DNA of 64,000 nt, taken from contig CP136063.1 in NCBI GenBank assembly GCA_032622095.1, forward strand, positions 87,517,980 through 87,581,979, given 5' to 3'. This DNA is from Siphonodentalium dalli. Its lineage: Eukaryota > Mollusca > Scaphopoda > Gadilida > Siphonodentaliidae. The notes under the pieces were generated by a model. The model saw nothing but the letters and a program-made list of their open reading frames with translations, was not told the DNA's origin and ran no database searches. Position 1 is the first letter of the stretch. The number at the start of each line of letters is the position of its first letter. Shown in pieces: positions 12,401 to 27,400 of the stretch. A program made the position numbers and the translations under genes.

Positions 12401-15400
12401 AAGAATTCATATTATTTGGTGGGAAACATTCAGATAATAAATTCAACAAACGACCTAACAGAATGTTATTTCGCCACAAACAAGCCTTGAAATAGTGTGT
12501 CTGACATTTGCAGAATGAGGTCCCCAGAGGGTGAATTTAGTGATGCTACCCCACATAGTGGGCTAGCATCATCAAATTCACCCTCTGGGAATCTCATTCT
12601 GCTGAGGTGTAAGCAGAATGAGGTCCCCAGAGGGTGAATTTGGTGATGCTAGCCCACTATGCAGGGTAGCATCACTAAATTCACCCTCTGGGGACCTCAT
12701 TCTGCAAATGACAGACACACTATTTCAAGGCTTGGCCACAAAACAAACATTGAATACTGAATTAGGGCCACACTGATTACAAATCATTTTTGTGATAAAT
12801 GATTTTTTATTAAAGTTAAAGGCCCACTTAATTTTCGAGTCACTTATTATTTTTTTATAGTGCTTTGATATATGGTTTTAATAACAATCTATGCCATAAA
12901 ATATGATTAAAATACTATAATTCATCACCATTTGAAACACCTGTGTCTCAGAAGATGCCCATAGAGAAATAAAAAACAGATGAAATCATAGAAAGATTTC
13001 CCCCATTATGACTCCCAGATTGCAACAGAATTCAGACGAAAAATGTATTTTCAATGGAAGGGTAATATCTCTATCTTTATGATATAGAGTTATTCCCCCT
13101 CCATTGAAAATAACACACTTTGCACTACTTCAGTTGAATCTTAAGGTTACAGTGAAGTAATTATTTCCCATAGGCCTCAGTGTTAACATATAATGGCCTG
13201 CAGCCCTGACTATCCAAAAATTGTGACAAATGAGTACACGGTCACCGGAATTGGCATCTGCGCAAAGTTTCTGCATGAAAAAAATCATATCGTCGAGCAT
13301 GGAATGTACCTTTAAATTTGGGATTTATAATCGAGAGTCAGAATTGCATGAAAACAATATTGACATTTTTTACCTCACACCAACAAAATAAAATCTAGGA
13401 ACCACGTGCTTTACAATGTGCCAATGTTTTGTTTGGAGTCTGAAATTTCAAGAGGAGTGATTGCATGTATTTTATATGTTTAAATATCGAAACTACTATT
13501 AACCAACCAGAGCCCAGAATTTTTTTAATTCTCTCCTGCATCTTGGTCCAAAATCCGTCGGAGGGCGCTACCAATCGAATTACTTCACTGTAACCTAAAG
13601 TGACAACAACGTCAATGACATGCCATCTGAAAATGACACAAATCGGTCACTGGACTCTTCACATTTGAAAATAAAATACAAAATCTCTATCCATGACTTT
13701 GTTTTCGTCTTATTAACACTTTCCTGACCCCACCCCTGTTTACAATTGCAACACAAAATATCTTAAAATTAACACGAAAAGTCACCATGTGAGGTCCATG
13801 TCGATAAAGTAAACGATGGTAGCATATATACCCATCATTGGTGTGAAAGCTGACCGATTTCTCTCTGAGAAAATATGGACGATGGTTTGCCTGATAAACA
13901 TGGACACGCTGGAGCTTGAATTGGGCGCACATGACAAATTTTGAGTCCTGGTAAACGAAATTTTGGCAAAAACTGAAGTTTTGAGTGCAGCAGAATGATT
14001 ATGTGCCTACATGTATGTGCATGGAAACAGCCACATCACTCAAACACACCACCGTGTTATACTTTTTGTCGACAAGCCACCTCATGCAGACTAATTGGCT
14101 GCCATTTAACACTGCACTGGTCGTGTTTTACATCAAATTTTAGAGACCTGCCACATATAGCTATGTAGATTGCTCTCATGGCTAGTCGAAAAGCCTTTAT
14201 TTCAGTTGTGTACTGACCCTCGATGTTCAGTGCGTGATTTGTTACCATGACATTCATTAAAGGTACACATATGGGTTCATAACGGACAAAAAAGGGTGAT
14301 TTTCAAGGTGAAAATTTGAAGCAAAAATTGTCCCAGATGGGTTAATATTGGCTTCTCATTGATTACCACCGACTCAAATAATATAATATGCCACGTGCTA
14401 CAAGTTCCCTAATTGTTTGTTGGTCGATGTTTATAGGAAACCCACCACTGGGCCCAAATGAGAAAAAGGATCATTTTTGTGCTTTAGGTTACAGTGAAGT
14501 AATTATTTCCCATAGGCCTCAGTGTTAACATATAATGGCCTGCAGCCCTGACTATCCAAAAATTGTGACAAATGAGTACACGGTCACCGGAATTGGCATC
14601 TGCGCAAAGTTTCTGCATGAAAAAAATCATATCGTCGAGCATGGAATGTACCTTTAAATTTGGGATTTATAATCGAGAGTCAGAATTGCATGAAAACAAT
14701 ATTGACATTTTTTACCTCACACCAACAAAATAAAATCTAGGAACCACGTGCTTTACAATGTGCCAATGTTTTGTTTGGAGTCTGAAATTTCAAGAGGAGT
14801 GATTGCATGTATTTTATATGTTTAAATATCGAAACTACTATTAACCAACCAGAGCCCAGAATTTTTTTAATTCTCTCCTGCATCTTGGTCCAAAATCCGT
14901 CGGAGGGCGCTACCAATCGAATTACTTCACTGTAACCTAAAGTGACAACAACGTCAATGACATGCCATCTGAAAATGACACAAATCGGTCACTGGACTCT
15001 TCACATTTGAAAATAAAATACAAAATCTCTATCCATGACTTTGTTTTCGTCTTATTAACACTTTCCTGACCCCACCCCTGTTTACAATTGCAACACAAAA
15101 TATCTTAAAATTAACACGAAAAGTCACCATGTGAGGTCTATGTCGATAAAGTAAACGATGGTAGCATATATACCCATCATTGGTGTGAAAGCTGACCGAT
15201 TTCTCTCTGAGAAAATATGGACGATGGTTTGCCTGATAAACATGGACACGCTGGAGCTTGAATTGGGCGCACATGACAAATTTTGAGTCCTGGTAAACGA
15301 AATTTTGGCAAAAACTGAAGTTTTGAGTGCAGCAGAATGATTATGTGCCTACATGTATGTGCATGGAAACAGCCACATCACTCAAACACACCACCGTGTT

Positions 15401-18400
15401 ATACTTTTTGTCGACAAGCCACCTCATGCAGACTAATTGGCTGCCATTTAACACTGCACTGGTCGTGTTTTACATCAAATTTTAGAGACCTGCCACATAT
15501 AGCTATGTAGATTGCTCTCATGGCTAGTCGAAAAGCCTTTATTTCAGTTGTGTACTGACCCTCGATGTTCAGTGCGTGATTTGTTACCATGACATTCATT
15601 AAAGGTACACATATGGGTTCATAACGGACAAAAAAGGGTGATTTTCGAGGTGAAAATTTGAAGCAAAAATTGTCCCAGATGGGTTAATATTGGCTTCTCA
15701 TTGATTACCACCGACTCAAATAATATAATATGCCACGTGCTACAAGTTCCCTAATTGTTTATTGGTCGATGTTTATAGGAAACCCACCACTGGGCCCAAA
15801 TGAGAAAAAGGATCATTTTTGTGCTTTAGGTTACAGTGAAGTAATTATTTCCCATAGGCCTCAGTGTTAACATATAATGGCCTGCAGCCCTGACTATCCA
15901 AAAATTGTGACAAATGAGTACACGGTCACCGGAATTGGCATCTGCGCAAAGTTTCTGCATGAAAAAAATCATATCGTCGAGCATGGAATGTACCTTTAAA
16001 TTTGGGATTTATAATCGAGAGTCAGAATTGCATGAAAACAATATTGACATTTTTTACCTCACACCAACAAAATAAAATCTAGGAACCACGTGCTTTACAA
16101 TGTGCCAATGTTTTGTTTGGAGTCTGAAATTTCAAGAGGAGTGATTGCATGTATTTTATATGTTTAAATATCGAAACTACTATTAACCAACCAGAGCCCA
16201 GAATTTTTTTAATTCTCTCCTGCATCTTGGTCCAAAATCCGTCGGAGGGCGCTACCAATCGAATTACTTCACTGTAACCTTAAGCACAAACCATATTGGT
16301 TACTCGACAAAAACAACATGTTCACAGTTTATTACACTGGATACATGTAAGTTGATAATACAATTTATCACATAATTTGGCCACAAAAGCAGTTTCATAA
16401 TTATCGGTAATAGACACGTTTAATATCAGCGCGTGCGATGACGTCACAGCGTTCTTCAAATAACTTTCGATCGCTGTAGTTTATGATTGTTGTTTTCGAT
16501 GAATATTTCGCGTTGCTTCTGGTTTATTTGATCATGTGATAAAAGGTATCTCACACTCGTCCTATTATACGTAATTTATCAACCTCGTCCTCTAAATTCT
16601 ATTTGAGCCTCGGTAAACCTCGGCTCAAATCGAATTTAGTGAACTCGGTTGATAAATTCCGTATAAAATTAAAACTCTTGTGAGATCCTCTATGTTTTGG
16701 AGCTTCCTCTTTCAACTGGTTTATAATATGGCATATATTTTGTATTTGTGATCTGGGGGTTTGAAAATTAAGTGGGCCTTTAAATATAACTTTAATAGTT
16801 GAATTCAGAATGTGCCTGACCGCTCATGTTGCGTCCTATTTCAGGTGAAATCATTATTGGTCAAGCTAAACAGGTCCTCAAATTTACACCATTCACCGAG
16901 AAGACGAAAGGTGTGTCTGGAGAGATCTTTGTAACAAATTTCCGGATTTCATTCATCACTGCTGACAGATCCTCGTATGACATGGTGGGTAATTTATATG
17001 GCTATGCTGTCTGAATTAGAACAAAATTTTCCGCTTATTATACTTATTACTAGGGCCCTGCGAATCATGGGGTTTCATTTTGAATCGAATCAGACAACAG
17101 ATTCGAAATTGCATCAAATCTTGTATTATTTTGGACTTCTTGCTCTCTGCATGGTACATGTAATATACGAACATAGGTGGGCAAGGTTTGACAAATAATT
17201 TGTATATGTAATGCCCTTGTGACTCGCAATTCCTGGAATCTCGCATCCAGACAATCAATATTACAGTGTGTGCACTGTGCAGTCTATTTATAGATAATTT
17301 GTGACACTGTTATCTGTATGGGTGCTTGTTCATTATGGTAGAACCATGTCTATTCCAACCAAAAATATAAAAAAAAAATTTGATCTGTATAAAACATGGG
17401 TATGCGCCTGATGAAAATGATTTTGAATTGCATCTGATCAAATTGATTCGCAAGGCCTTAATTATTATGCCTGAATGAAAAAGGTATGTTTATCCTGATA
17501 CAACTGATTCCCCCCCCCCTTTGAAACCTCTGATTAAGAAATGTTATCGGGTGTCCAATTATTATTTATTTATTTTTATGTGGTGACTACTGAGCACATT
17601 AAACTAAAGATAGTGTATCTCTTCCTAGCAATTTTTATATAAATTCCGGGGTATAAAATTATAGATATGAATCGAGGACACCTATCTGGAAAAGATGAAA
17701 CTTAAACACAAAAGAAACATGTCGGTACCTCAACAAAAACAACATGTTCACAGTCTATTACACGGATAAGTTGATAATACAATGTTTTGGAACTTCCTCT
17801 TTAAAATGGTATATAATATGGCATATAATTTATATATATGATCTGAGGGTTCGAAAATTAATTTAAGCATAAACATAAAGAATAGAGCTTGAAGCATAAA
17901 ATGGCACCATTCAAGGAGCCTGGCTGCCAGGTAACATAATTTGCCTGGAGGTCGGAATTGAATGAGTTAAACCCAGAGTTTCACAGATATTAAAATACAG
18001 AATTCTATTCATCAGGGGTAACACACCTATTTTTATTTTAGGCCTCATCTGTTAGCATCTTCACAGCACTTATAATATTGCTCACAAACATACACAAATA
18101 GTTATATTATTTATTTGTTTTTACTATATTTCACAATTATTTCAATCTGCATTTCCTTTTCATGACTGGAGCTTCCTGAAATTTTGCAAAAACCCTGTGC
18201 CAACGCATTCTCTTATATATGCAAGCACTGTTGACGCTGGACCAAAAAATCTTTTGGCCAAATGAAAATTTTATTGGCCAAATTAAAAATCCTCATTTTC
18301 TGGGCGGTTCACTATTGATGACTAAAATATTGGTTTTAAACTTTATTTGTTACTCAGAATAAAAACATAATTAAAACAACACAAAAACAACTTTAAAAAC

Positions 18401-21400
18401 ATAATATTATATTGACATACAGGTATGCGTTATGTCACATGTTGAAGGCAGATCAATTCATGTAAGTCATGGTTCAACTAATCAACAGATAGTCTAGCTG
18501 TGTTAGTTGTCATTGCTATTTTCGCCGATATAAAACAAATAGTTGCTTAGTTAATATCTATTGTATTCAAACCATTTATGATGTGAAGCCAGGTTGTTGT
18601 TATTAGACGGGAGGCAGTTTATGACACATTACGTAACTGGCATGTCATTGAGTTAAGTACTGCTCGCTACAAGACATCTAATTATGGGACAATGCTTTTA
18701 TATATTTTATCGTACAGACTGCCTAATCAACAAAAAATAGTCAGTGTTATCGACTGCATATAGATAAAAAAACACTGATTAGATGTTAAAGGGTTGTGTA
18801 ATGTCCCCTTTCTACAGCCGTCACTATTCAATCAATGCTCCCGCTACAAAATAAATTTGGGTTTTCATGATACAATATTTCCGAAGTACGAAACCTGCAT
18901 GTTCAAGAACGGCGATACATTCGTCGGCACTGCCGATCTATTCAGTGCTTTTCCATCTCTATTTGGGGTTAAAAAATGTTTGGCCAAATGAAATTTGTAT
19001 TGGCCAATTTAAAAAAAAATTGGCCATTGGCCAATTTGGCCACCGACAGCACAAACACTGAATGCAGACACTCACGTATATAAGAGAATACACTGGCACA
19101 TGATTTTTAATGCTCCACCAGCGCACTCCAGTCATGAAATGAGAACCATTCAACTTATCTGTTTTAGCTAAAAATTAACTTGGCATAGAGAAAAAGGTCT
19201 GTTAATTTTCTGAATTTATACTACAACTGAGTGCAACTGTACTCCATGCACAAAACATTTGATGAAAAAAGTATGATGTCATCAAATGTGTGACTGACTA
19301 TTATATCTTATTTCATGTTCTTTTTTTTATGCTATATAGTACAGAAATTATACATTTTTGTGGTTCATTATATCAACATGAGCATTTTTTTAAATGTATA
19401 TTGGTCATTTAGTGACCGACATAACAAGTTCACTTTCATTTTTATATGGCCCTTTTTGTTGGAATTTGCACTCAAATTTCGTTTCCGGATGATAACTTAA
19501 GTAAGTCTGAACTGAGTGAAATGAAATTTGGTATGTGAGTTTTCTGGCCCAAAATACAGGTCAAATTCGAATTTGGGTTCCGTCTGTCAATTGTTATAGA
19601 ATGTAAGAAAAAATTATAAAAAAAATTATAAAAAATTGTTAAAGAATGTAAGAAAAATTGGTAAAAAATAATAAAAAATTGTTAGGCCATTGCGTTCTAT
19701 TATATATGCAAGGCGACAAATGGTAAACTCGCATATATAAGAGAATGCATTGGCACCTTGTCTTTAATGTTGCGCCAGCGCAGCTCCCATCATGAATAAC
19801 GCTTCCTGTATCTTGTTTGGAGCAAAAATTGTTTTTGTTTATTTTCTGACTTCATTGCATGTGATAAGCATACATATTGAAGTAGTGTGCATGTTCCTGA
19901 CAATATAAAAAATGTCTGTGGTTATGCTATCAAAAATACTGTCAGACGTAACTTCAGGCTCAAATAGAAACTACCGAACATTGGGCTGTTTTACATCTGA
20001 CAATGTTCCATGTATGCATTGAATTGAGAAGCTTTGTCACATTTCAGAATGTTTATTTATTACTAGTACACGCTTTGCTTTGTCTTATATACAAATCTGT
20101 ATGCCTCACATGTGACATATGCATCCCATTGACATCACACAACATAATTGGCATTCACCTCTCCATCAACCCGGAACTATAAAATAAAAGCATCATCACA
20201 CATGATGAAACAAACTCTATATCTGCCTGAATAAATCTTGTAAGTCTGTTTTTTTTAAGGCGGAAACTGTTACGGGATTTTCATGACCGGTTAACCATTT
20301 GAGTTAAACTGAGGTTAACCAGTTAACCACGGTTATGCAGGGCTACATTGACCTATGAATGTCTATATCATAACATGTTGTCTATTATTCACAACAAATT
20401 ATTCATCTTAAGTCAAACAGAGGCATGCTCTGTTATAAATGGAAAGCAAACACCAAAATTGTTTCTAATTTATGAACATTCATGCGATGTCATGGAAATT
20501 GGCAAATCTTTGTGATTTCTGTAAAGCAGATGTCCAAACCCACGGGTGGTTCCTATTCTCTTCCCTGCAGCATAATATCATCCATGCATATAAGGGGACA
20601 TCGATAAATGTCCCTCTTTTTTATAGCAGGCTATCTAGCACATGATGCTCAAAAGTTAATTTAAAGTTATCACGTGATCTTTTTCTGGTCACTATATATG
20701 CCCATATATGTACTATACTGGTAAGTATATATGTTTAATAAAATAATTTATAGTAGGATTACATGTATATGTACCGACATATGTGTGCACAACTTGCCAA
20801 GAAGATATGATATTTGCAATTGACAAGATCGGGTTTCTATCAAATAATCCAAATAATGCCAAAAATGTTACAGACCCTGGCTTTTGTTTACATAACAAAG
20901 TGTACAATCTTGACAATAACATACTGTTTACTTGAATTTATGATTAGTATAAGAATAAAATATGTTTTATTATTCTTTCTGTTTATGGCAGTTTTAACGG
21001 GTGTGACTATTTGAACAGCATACCCACCATGAAGGCCATCCATGCCTTTAACCCTTTCAGTGCCAAGTCCGATTTTTGTATCAACCCATAATTCCTTGAA
21101 GAGCTCTTTCCATCAATGTATCACATTATTATAATCAATAAATTTGAAAAATGATCAAGGAAATATGGGTTGATACAAAAATTGGACTTGGCACTGAAAG
21201 GGTTAATTAACACACTCATGTCGTTCTGTGTATGTAGGTGTTTCATCACATTTCAGAATGTTTATGTAGGTGTTGGTTCATCAGTTAAGAAAGTCAGTAG
21301 TGTAAGTGAAAAAAAGGAAACTCTTATAATCCTTGCTTCTGTTGGGGCTTGTTTATACAAGTGTGTTGTATGTAGATATAAATTTCTTTGAGATCGTTGC

Positions 21401-24400
21401 ACGGTCTGTACTTTTTCGATACACTTTTTGTGATATGCTGAGTTGTGTGGCTTTCAGATATTACCACTTAAAGGGACCCAAGGCACTCACAGTGGGTAAC
21501 AGTCTCTTTGAAAAGCCGACGAAAATCCTATGTACGTCTCTGGATGTGTGCATATTTATTTCATTTCTACAATGTCGCGGCATTCCCAATATGACGTAAT
21601 AAACCATTTCAAATATGGAGTGCATCCCTGGTATAGTAAATGATTGTGAGAATTGTAATATTTTAGAAATAGTTATAAATACAACAAGATGCGAAAGAAT
21701 AATCAGTCACAGATATCGTTGACTGATAAAAACTCGAAGATAATATCACCTATATCCTATATTGCGATGAGTAAAATGAGTAAAATGAGTTATGGATATA
21801 TCGCCTGTATTCAGTTTTCAAATAGTTGAGTTTGAAAAAGCGTGGGAAACTTGTCAACACATCATTGACCTCTCATCTGTGAAGTGATCTGTTATGCCAT
21901 AAACCAATGAAATCACACGGCTGCTTCGCCACTCTCCAATGAAATGGAGGGAATGGAATCCCCATCAATTCAGTAACTGATTATAACTGAATGAGATATC
22001 CAGTCGTAAATATTGTAAAATTTTCGTCAGCTTTTTAAAGAGACGGAGTGGGTAAATGTGCAAATAAATAAAAGTCTCTATAACAACACCCCCAAGAAGA
22101 ACATCGAGAAATAGATCAACTTTATTCAAGCCTTGAAATAGTGTGTCTGTCATTTGCAGAATGAGGTCCCCAGATGGTGAATTTAGTTATGCTACCCCGC
22201 ATAGCGGGCTAGCATCACCAAATTCACCCTCTGGGAACCTCATTCTGCTGAGGTGTAAGCAGAATGAGGTTCCCAGAGGGTGAATTTGGTGATGCTAGCC
22301 CGCTATGCGGGGTAGCATCACTAAATTCACCCTCTGGGGACCTCATTCTGCAAATGTCAGACACACTATTTCAAGGCTTGACTTTGTTCTTATATTAATT
22401 ATTGATAGCAGTCCAATAATGTAATTTAATGTGTTGAAACCATTGTTATGTGAACAAAACTGTTACTTGTAAACGTCTCAATTATTATGTGACCTTTATT
22501 TTCTATCATAAGCAACACACTTGTGTAAATGGGCTTTTGTGCTATGAGGCTGGTGACCTGGTTCTATCTATTAAGCTTACAGCTACCAAGACGCTCATCA
22601 ATATACACTGACTGCTGTCAACAGGGTTTGCTCTACTGGAGAATCTTAACTGCTTTATATTATGCTCATTATTACTCTGTGTCATTATGTGAATTCAGAT
22701 ATGATATCATGGATATATGGAATGCACTTTAAAAAAAAAATCTGTTTTACAGAAGTTCTTGGTACCTTAAAACAGTGAAATTTTAAATATTTGCTATAAT
22801 ATGCTATAAAAATAAATGAGGTTATAATATCCAATTGTTCGATGGTTCTTAAATACTGTGTCACAATAATCGCTTGTACCAAATTTCAAAAAGAATCTCC
22901 TAAATTTTTTTGAGAAAATCCATTTTTAAACACCAGGAAATTTTGGCAAAAAATGGCTAATGCAAACAGGACATGCAGGAATTATCATTTCAATATCTCT
23001 CTGTGCTTTATTGGCATGAACACTCAATTAATCCATGGTTTGAAATATTTTTCAAATTTCATCTATATAAAACCCTTTCTATACTATAGCTAAACACTCA
23101 TTGATGAGTAGTTATCCTTAGGAAATGTTGAGATAATAAGTTCAACAAACGACCATTATCTGAACATTTCCCACCAGTGAATATAAATCCTTCTGCATTT
23201 ATTATGCCCCCGACTTGAAGTCGGCGGGTATATAGTCGATGTCTCCGTCACTCCGTACTTCCGTACGTCCGTACAAACATTTTGCATTATTGTTCAGCAA
23301 CCGCTGGGCATATTTAGCTGATATTTGGTATGGTGATAGAGCTACATGGGGGAACATGGGGGAACAGCTACATGCAAGCGCGGGTTTTGTCCACCCATTT
23401 TCACCAGAGTTATAGCCCTTTTTTGACTTAGAAAATTCAATTTTGTCCGTCCGTACAAACATTTTGCATTATTGTTCAGCAACCGCTGGGCAGATTTAGC
23501 TGATATTTGGTATGGTGATAGAGCAGCATGGGGGAACAGCTACATGCATATCGCGGGTTTCGTCCACCCATTTTCACCAGAGTTATGGCCCTTTTTTTAC
23601 TTAGAAAATTCAAGTTTTCTCTTGTTTTTTTGGTTTCCAGATGATAGCGTGAGCTTTGGTGGTACGATTGCAAATCCCGTATTTTTGTGGATCAGTTATA
23701 TGAAAATACATGTCAAGTGCGAAGTTGGGTATGATCTGATGATTTTTGCCAGAGTTATGGCCCTTTTTTCAACTTAGAAAATTTGAATTTTCGTTTGTTT
23801 TTGGGTTTCCGGATCGCTTGTTTTGGGGTTTTTAGTCAACAATTCTGTACGAACTTCTTTTAGAATGGTCATATAGACCTCCTCGGATATCCGCAGTTTC
23901 GTCCATGCTTAATCCGAATTGCTACGGTCGGGGGCAAATGCCACGCGACAGCGTACCTCTTGTATTATTTTTCATATGTCCGCTCAGTTCTAATTTCTAA
24001 GTAACAATGAGATTTTTTTTATCGAATAAATAAAGAGAAGTTTGCGGTTGTTAGGCAATAATTATTCAACACGAAGGCGGAATCCTATATGAAAGATCTC
24101 CTTGAAAAAGTGACTGTACATGGCATTCTATGATTAACCCTTTGAGTGCCAGGTCGATTTTTGTATCAACCCATCTACCCTGTGCCAATGCATTCTCTTA
24201 TATATGCGAGTCGACCATAGGTCGCCTCGCATATATAAGAGAATGCATTGGCCTAACAATTATTATTATTTTTTTTTTTTTTACAATTTTTAACAATTTT
24301 AATAATTCATTCTTATATTCTTAACAGACTTATTTTGTAGGTTTAGGGCCGATGAGATCGGCCCCTGGCACTCAAAGGGTTAAAGGCCCACTTAATTTTT

Positions 24401-27400
24401 TATAGTGACTTGATATATGGTTGTAATAACAATCTGTGCCATAAAATATGATTAAAATGCTATAATTCATCACCATTTGAAACGTCTGTGTCTCAGAAGA
24501 TGCCCATAGAGAAATAGAAAACAGCTGAAATCAATGTAAGATTTCCCCCGTTATAGCTCCCAGAATGCAACAAAATTCTAACTAAAAATGTATTTTCAAT
24601 GAAAGGGGAATAACTCTATCTTTAAGATATAGAGTCATTCCCCCTCCATTGAAAAAAAATACAATTTGCTCTTCAATCCAGATGAAAATTAAGCACAAAA
24701 ACATGTCGGTAACTCCACAGAAACTAGAATTAGAATGGAGATAGTAATGATATATTTTGTGATTTTCAGTGTTATACCGCTGTCTCAAATACCCATTTTC
24801 GGCTCTGCAATAGTAAATCCAGTGGTCTACCATTGAAAATCACAGTTATTCCATAAATTCTATGTCCATGTAAATACTTGTAAATACAATTAACAAACCA
24901 CTGTGTGAATAGGGATTGATATACACTGTTCCTCTACTGCACATGTCACTCACGTAATTGAGTGTTCCGCACATATTCACTGGTGGGAGGAGCTAACAGT
25001 TGCTAGGAGACAAGGCATCTGCAGAAATTGTTTAATTAGTTTAACACCGCTTCTCGGAGAACATACATTCTTTTTGACTTTAATTGTGAAAATTATGACA
25101 TGTGTCATGCAAAATGAAAAACATTGTTATAATCTTTGATGAATTTCGTAAATAGAAAATTCAGTACATTTAATATGATTTGGCAACAAAAAGGTTGTTT
25201 GAATATAGTCAATTTAACACTGAAAGTATGTGCGGCTGTCAAAAAAGAATTTTCATTGCAGCAAGTGATCGGCTCAGTAGAAAATATCAGCTAATAATTA
25301 TTTGATTGACAGCTGTGGAAAGGTCAATTGCTAGTTTATTATCCCAGTATGTTACACATACCTTGCATGCCATCCTGCCTGTATCTATATGCCTGAGGGT
25401 AAGATTTTCATTAAATCGATAATGATGTCAAGCATGCAGTTGACAAACTATCACTTCTTAACTAATATTTTATCTTATGAGTAAAGGACAACGAAAGACG
25501 AACTGAGAATACCCAGACTTGTCATGACATATCGATAGGTGATTATTCCACATGCAAATGGCATATATTCATTTGAAATCATTTATTGCAAATCAAAATA
25601 AATAAAGCCATCACATTAATATCTCAATGTCATTTTCCCATGTTCTTATGACTGATATAGAACTGTTTCACACTTTGTGATATCACTTGAGTGGCACGTT
25701 CTTTGTAGTTATATGTCCCGTTCTCAGTGTGCATTTTTTCAATGCTTCCGAATTTCAACACATAATGGAACGTATTGCAAAGTAGTTCTATTATGTCTCC
25801 ACGTTATCAATTAGGCCAGATATTCAGTCATATCGGTATCGATAGAAATGGAGTGTAGATGCCGTATTGTTATGAGAAAAGTGTTGCACAATTGTACAAC
25901 TACAAAATTTCTATTCGCACACATGGAAAAAAGTGTCACTACCATTGTGAACATTCTGTATCTCGAATTGCATTTTTTTTTACTGAAACAAATGCTCAAT
26001 TATTCTTCAAAGATAACACTTTTATATGTTGGGTGTTGAGTTGTGTGGGCAAGATTAACACCGTGCTACAATGTAAAAAGCAAAAACATTTGCGATGACG
26101 CCGATTAGAGAAAATAATGACACTTTTTCCAGTGTTTGAATAGAAATTTCGTAGAGTGTACTTTTTTGCGACAATTTTCTCATAACAACACGGCATCTAT
26201 GCTCCATTTCTATTGATAAATATATGACTTAATATCTGGCGTACTTGATAACTGTTCCATTTTATATTGAAATTTGGCACCATTGGAAAAATGCACACTA
26301 AGAACAGGACAAATAACAACCGAGATATGTCTTGACTGATATCCAACTAATCAAGAATAACCCCATTATTAATTAGATCAACTCCTAGTATATGGTAATA
26401 ACATTAATATCCATTCCAATGTCAGTTCATTGGTGTAAACTAATTATTGAATGGACAGCAGGGTAGAATATAAACAAAATATCTAAATTTATATCTTAAA
26501 TAAGATATTGATGAGTTGTAACATTGTGACTACGCACGTTATATGTCCCAAGTAGATATTCACGATGTCCATTTAAATTATGGAGTAAATACCAGTTTGA
26601 AATGGCATGAATTAATTAATTTAGAAATTGTCATTATCTCGACCCATCACTGTGACTGCGTCCCCCAAATGGCTGTAACTTTGGACGTAAACAGTACACT
26701 TCGCTTTATTATAGTGATGTCACAATTGATATCAACCGAGTTTGGTGGGTTATCAGCCGAGTTTAGTGGGTTACCAGCCGATTTTAGTGGGCTATCAGCC
26801 GAGTTTGGAGTGATATCAGCTAATGTCGATAATAAGTCACTCAGGGCAAATATGTGATATCTAATTAATAACCTGTGATACAATGCTCACACCCCAACTT
26901 GTTTCCACAATTGTATTTATGATTGAAACGACTAGCTTGAATCAATAATTATTTGAATTAATTAAATTCAACAAAATCAACACGTGTTTCTAGTTTTCTT
27001 AAATATACCCTGGACCATTTGACACTTTTTGAATTGCCTCCAAGATACTAATTTATGAGTCGATATGGATCTCAGTATCAGCGCTGAAGTTACATGTAGT
27101 TCATTCTTTAATAGTATGGACTTGTAGCACATCAACTCATGGAGTGATATTTGATGCCTCAACTCATTAACGATATTCAGCAGGAAGAAGAATAACATAC
27201 ATTATTTCTGGTATCCACTTACAGAGAAGCAGAAAAAACCGAAACTCACTGATAGGAGAGAGTGACATTCCTTTGACGAGCATCTTCAAAATAATCCAAG
27301 GTAAGATCTTCACTGCGGTGCAACAAAATTAATAATTTGTACATGTTTCCATAGTACTGTAATTATTTTGAGGCAGTGTTTTTTATTCTGTCCGTACATT

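Larger units (their letters stand above)
13141..16283. repeat. A-B-A-B-A tandem array flanked by TTAA, period 1342 bp
   Basis: Three 451-bp A units (13145-13595, 14487-14937, 15829-16279) alternate with two 891-bp B units (13596-14486, 14938-15828). A units appear identical; the B copies differ at about three positions (for example ggtccatg versus ggtctatg). Outer flanks are TTAA on both sides. The uninterrupted target gatgaaacTTAAgcacaaa survives in the P copy at 58331-58347. The paired ORFs at 13687/15029 and 14057/15399 are duplicated copies within B and show no known domain. Confidence 0.9.
12816..16783. mobile_element. P-family TTAA MITE hosting nested insertions
   Basis: The left end TTAAAGGCCCACTTAATTTT and the right end with its inverted copy before TTAA (16780-16783) bracket 3968 bp. 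An intact 471-bp relative is at 58037-58507, so most of this copy is inserted DNA: the A-B-A-B-A array (13141-16283) and a segment at about 16384-16690. Confidence 0.8.

Noticed and set aside
13687-15599. Duplicated 81- and 66-codon minus-strand ORFs
   Set aside because: They are copies of the same B unit; conservation reflects recent duplication and no domain is visible.
16985-16990. Alternative exon 3 donor at 16989 (gtaatt)
   Set aside because: It would leave one base, out of phase with the exon 4 acceptor; the donor at 16985 joins in frame.
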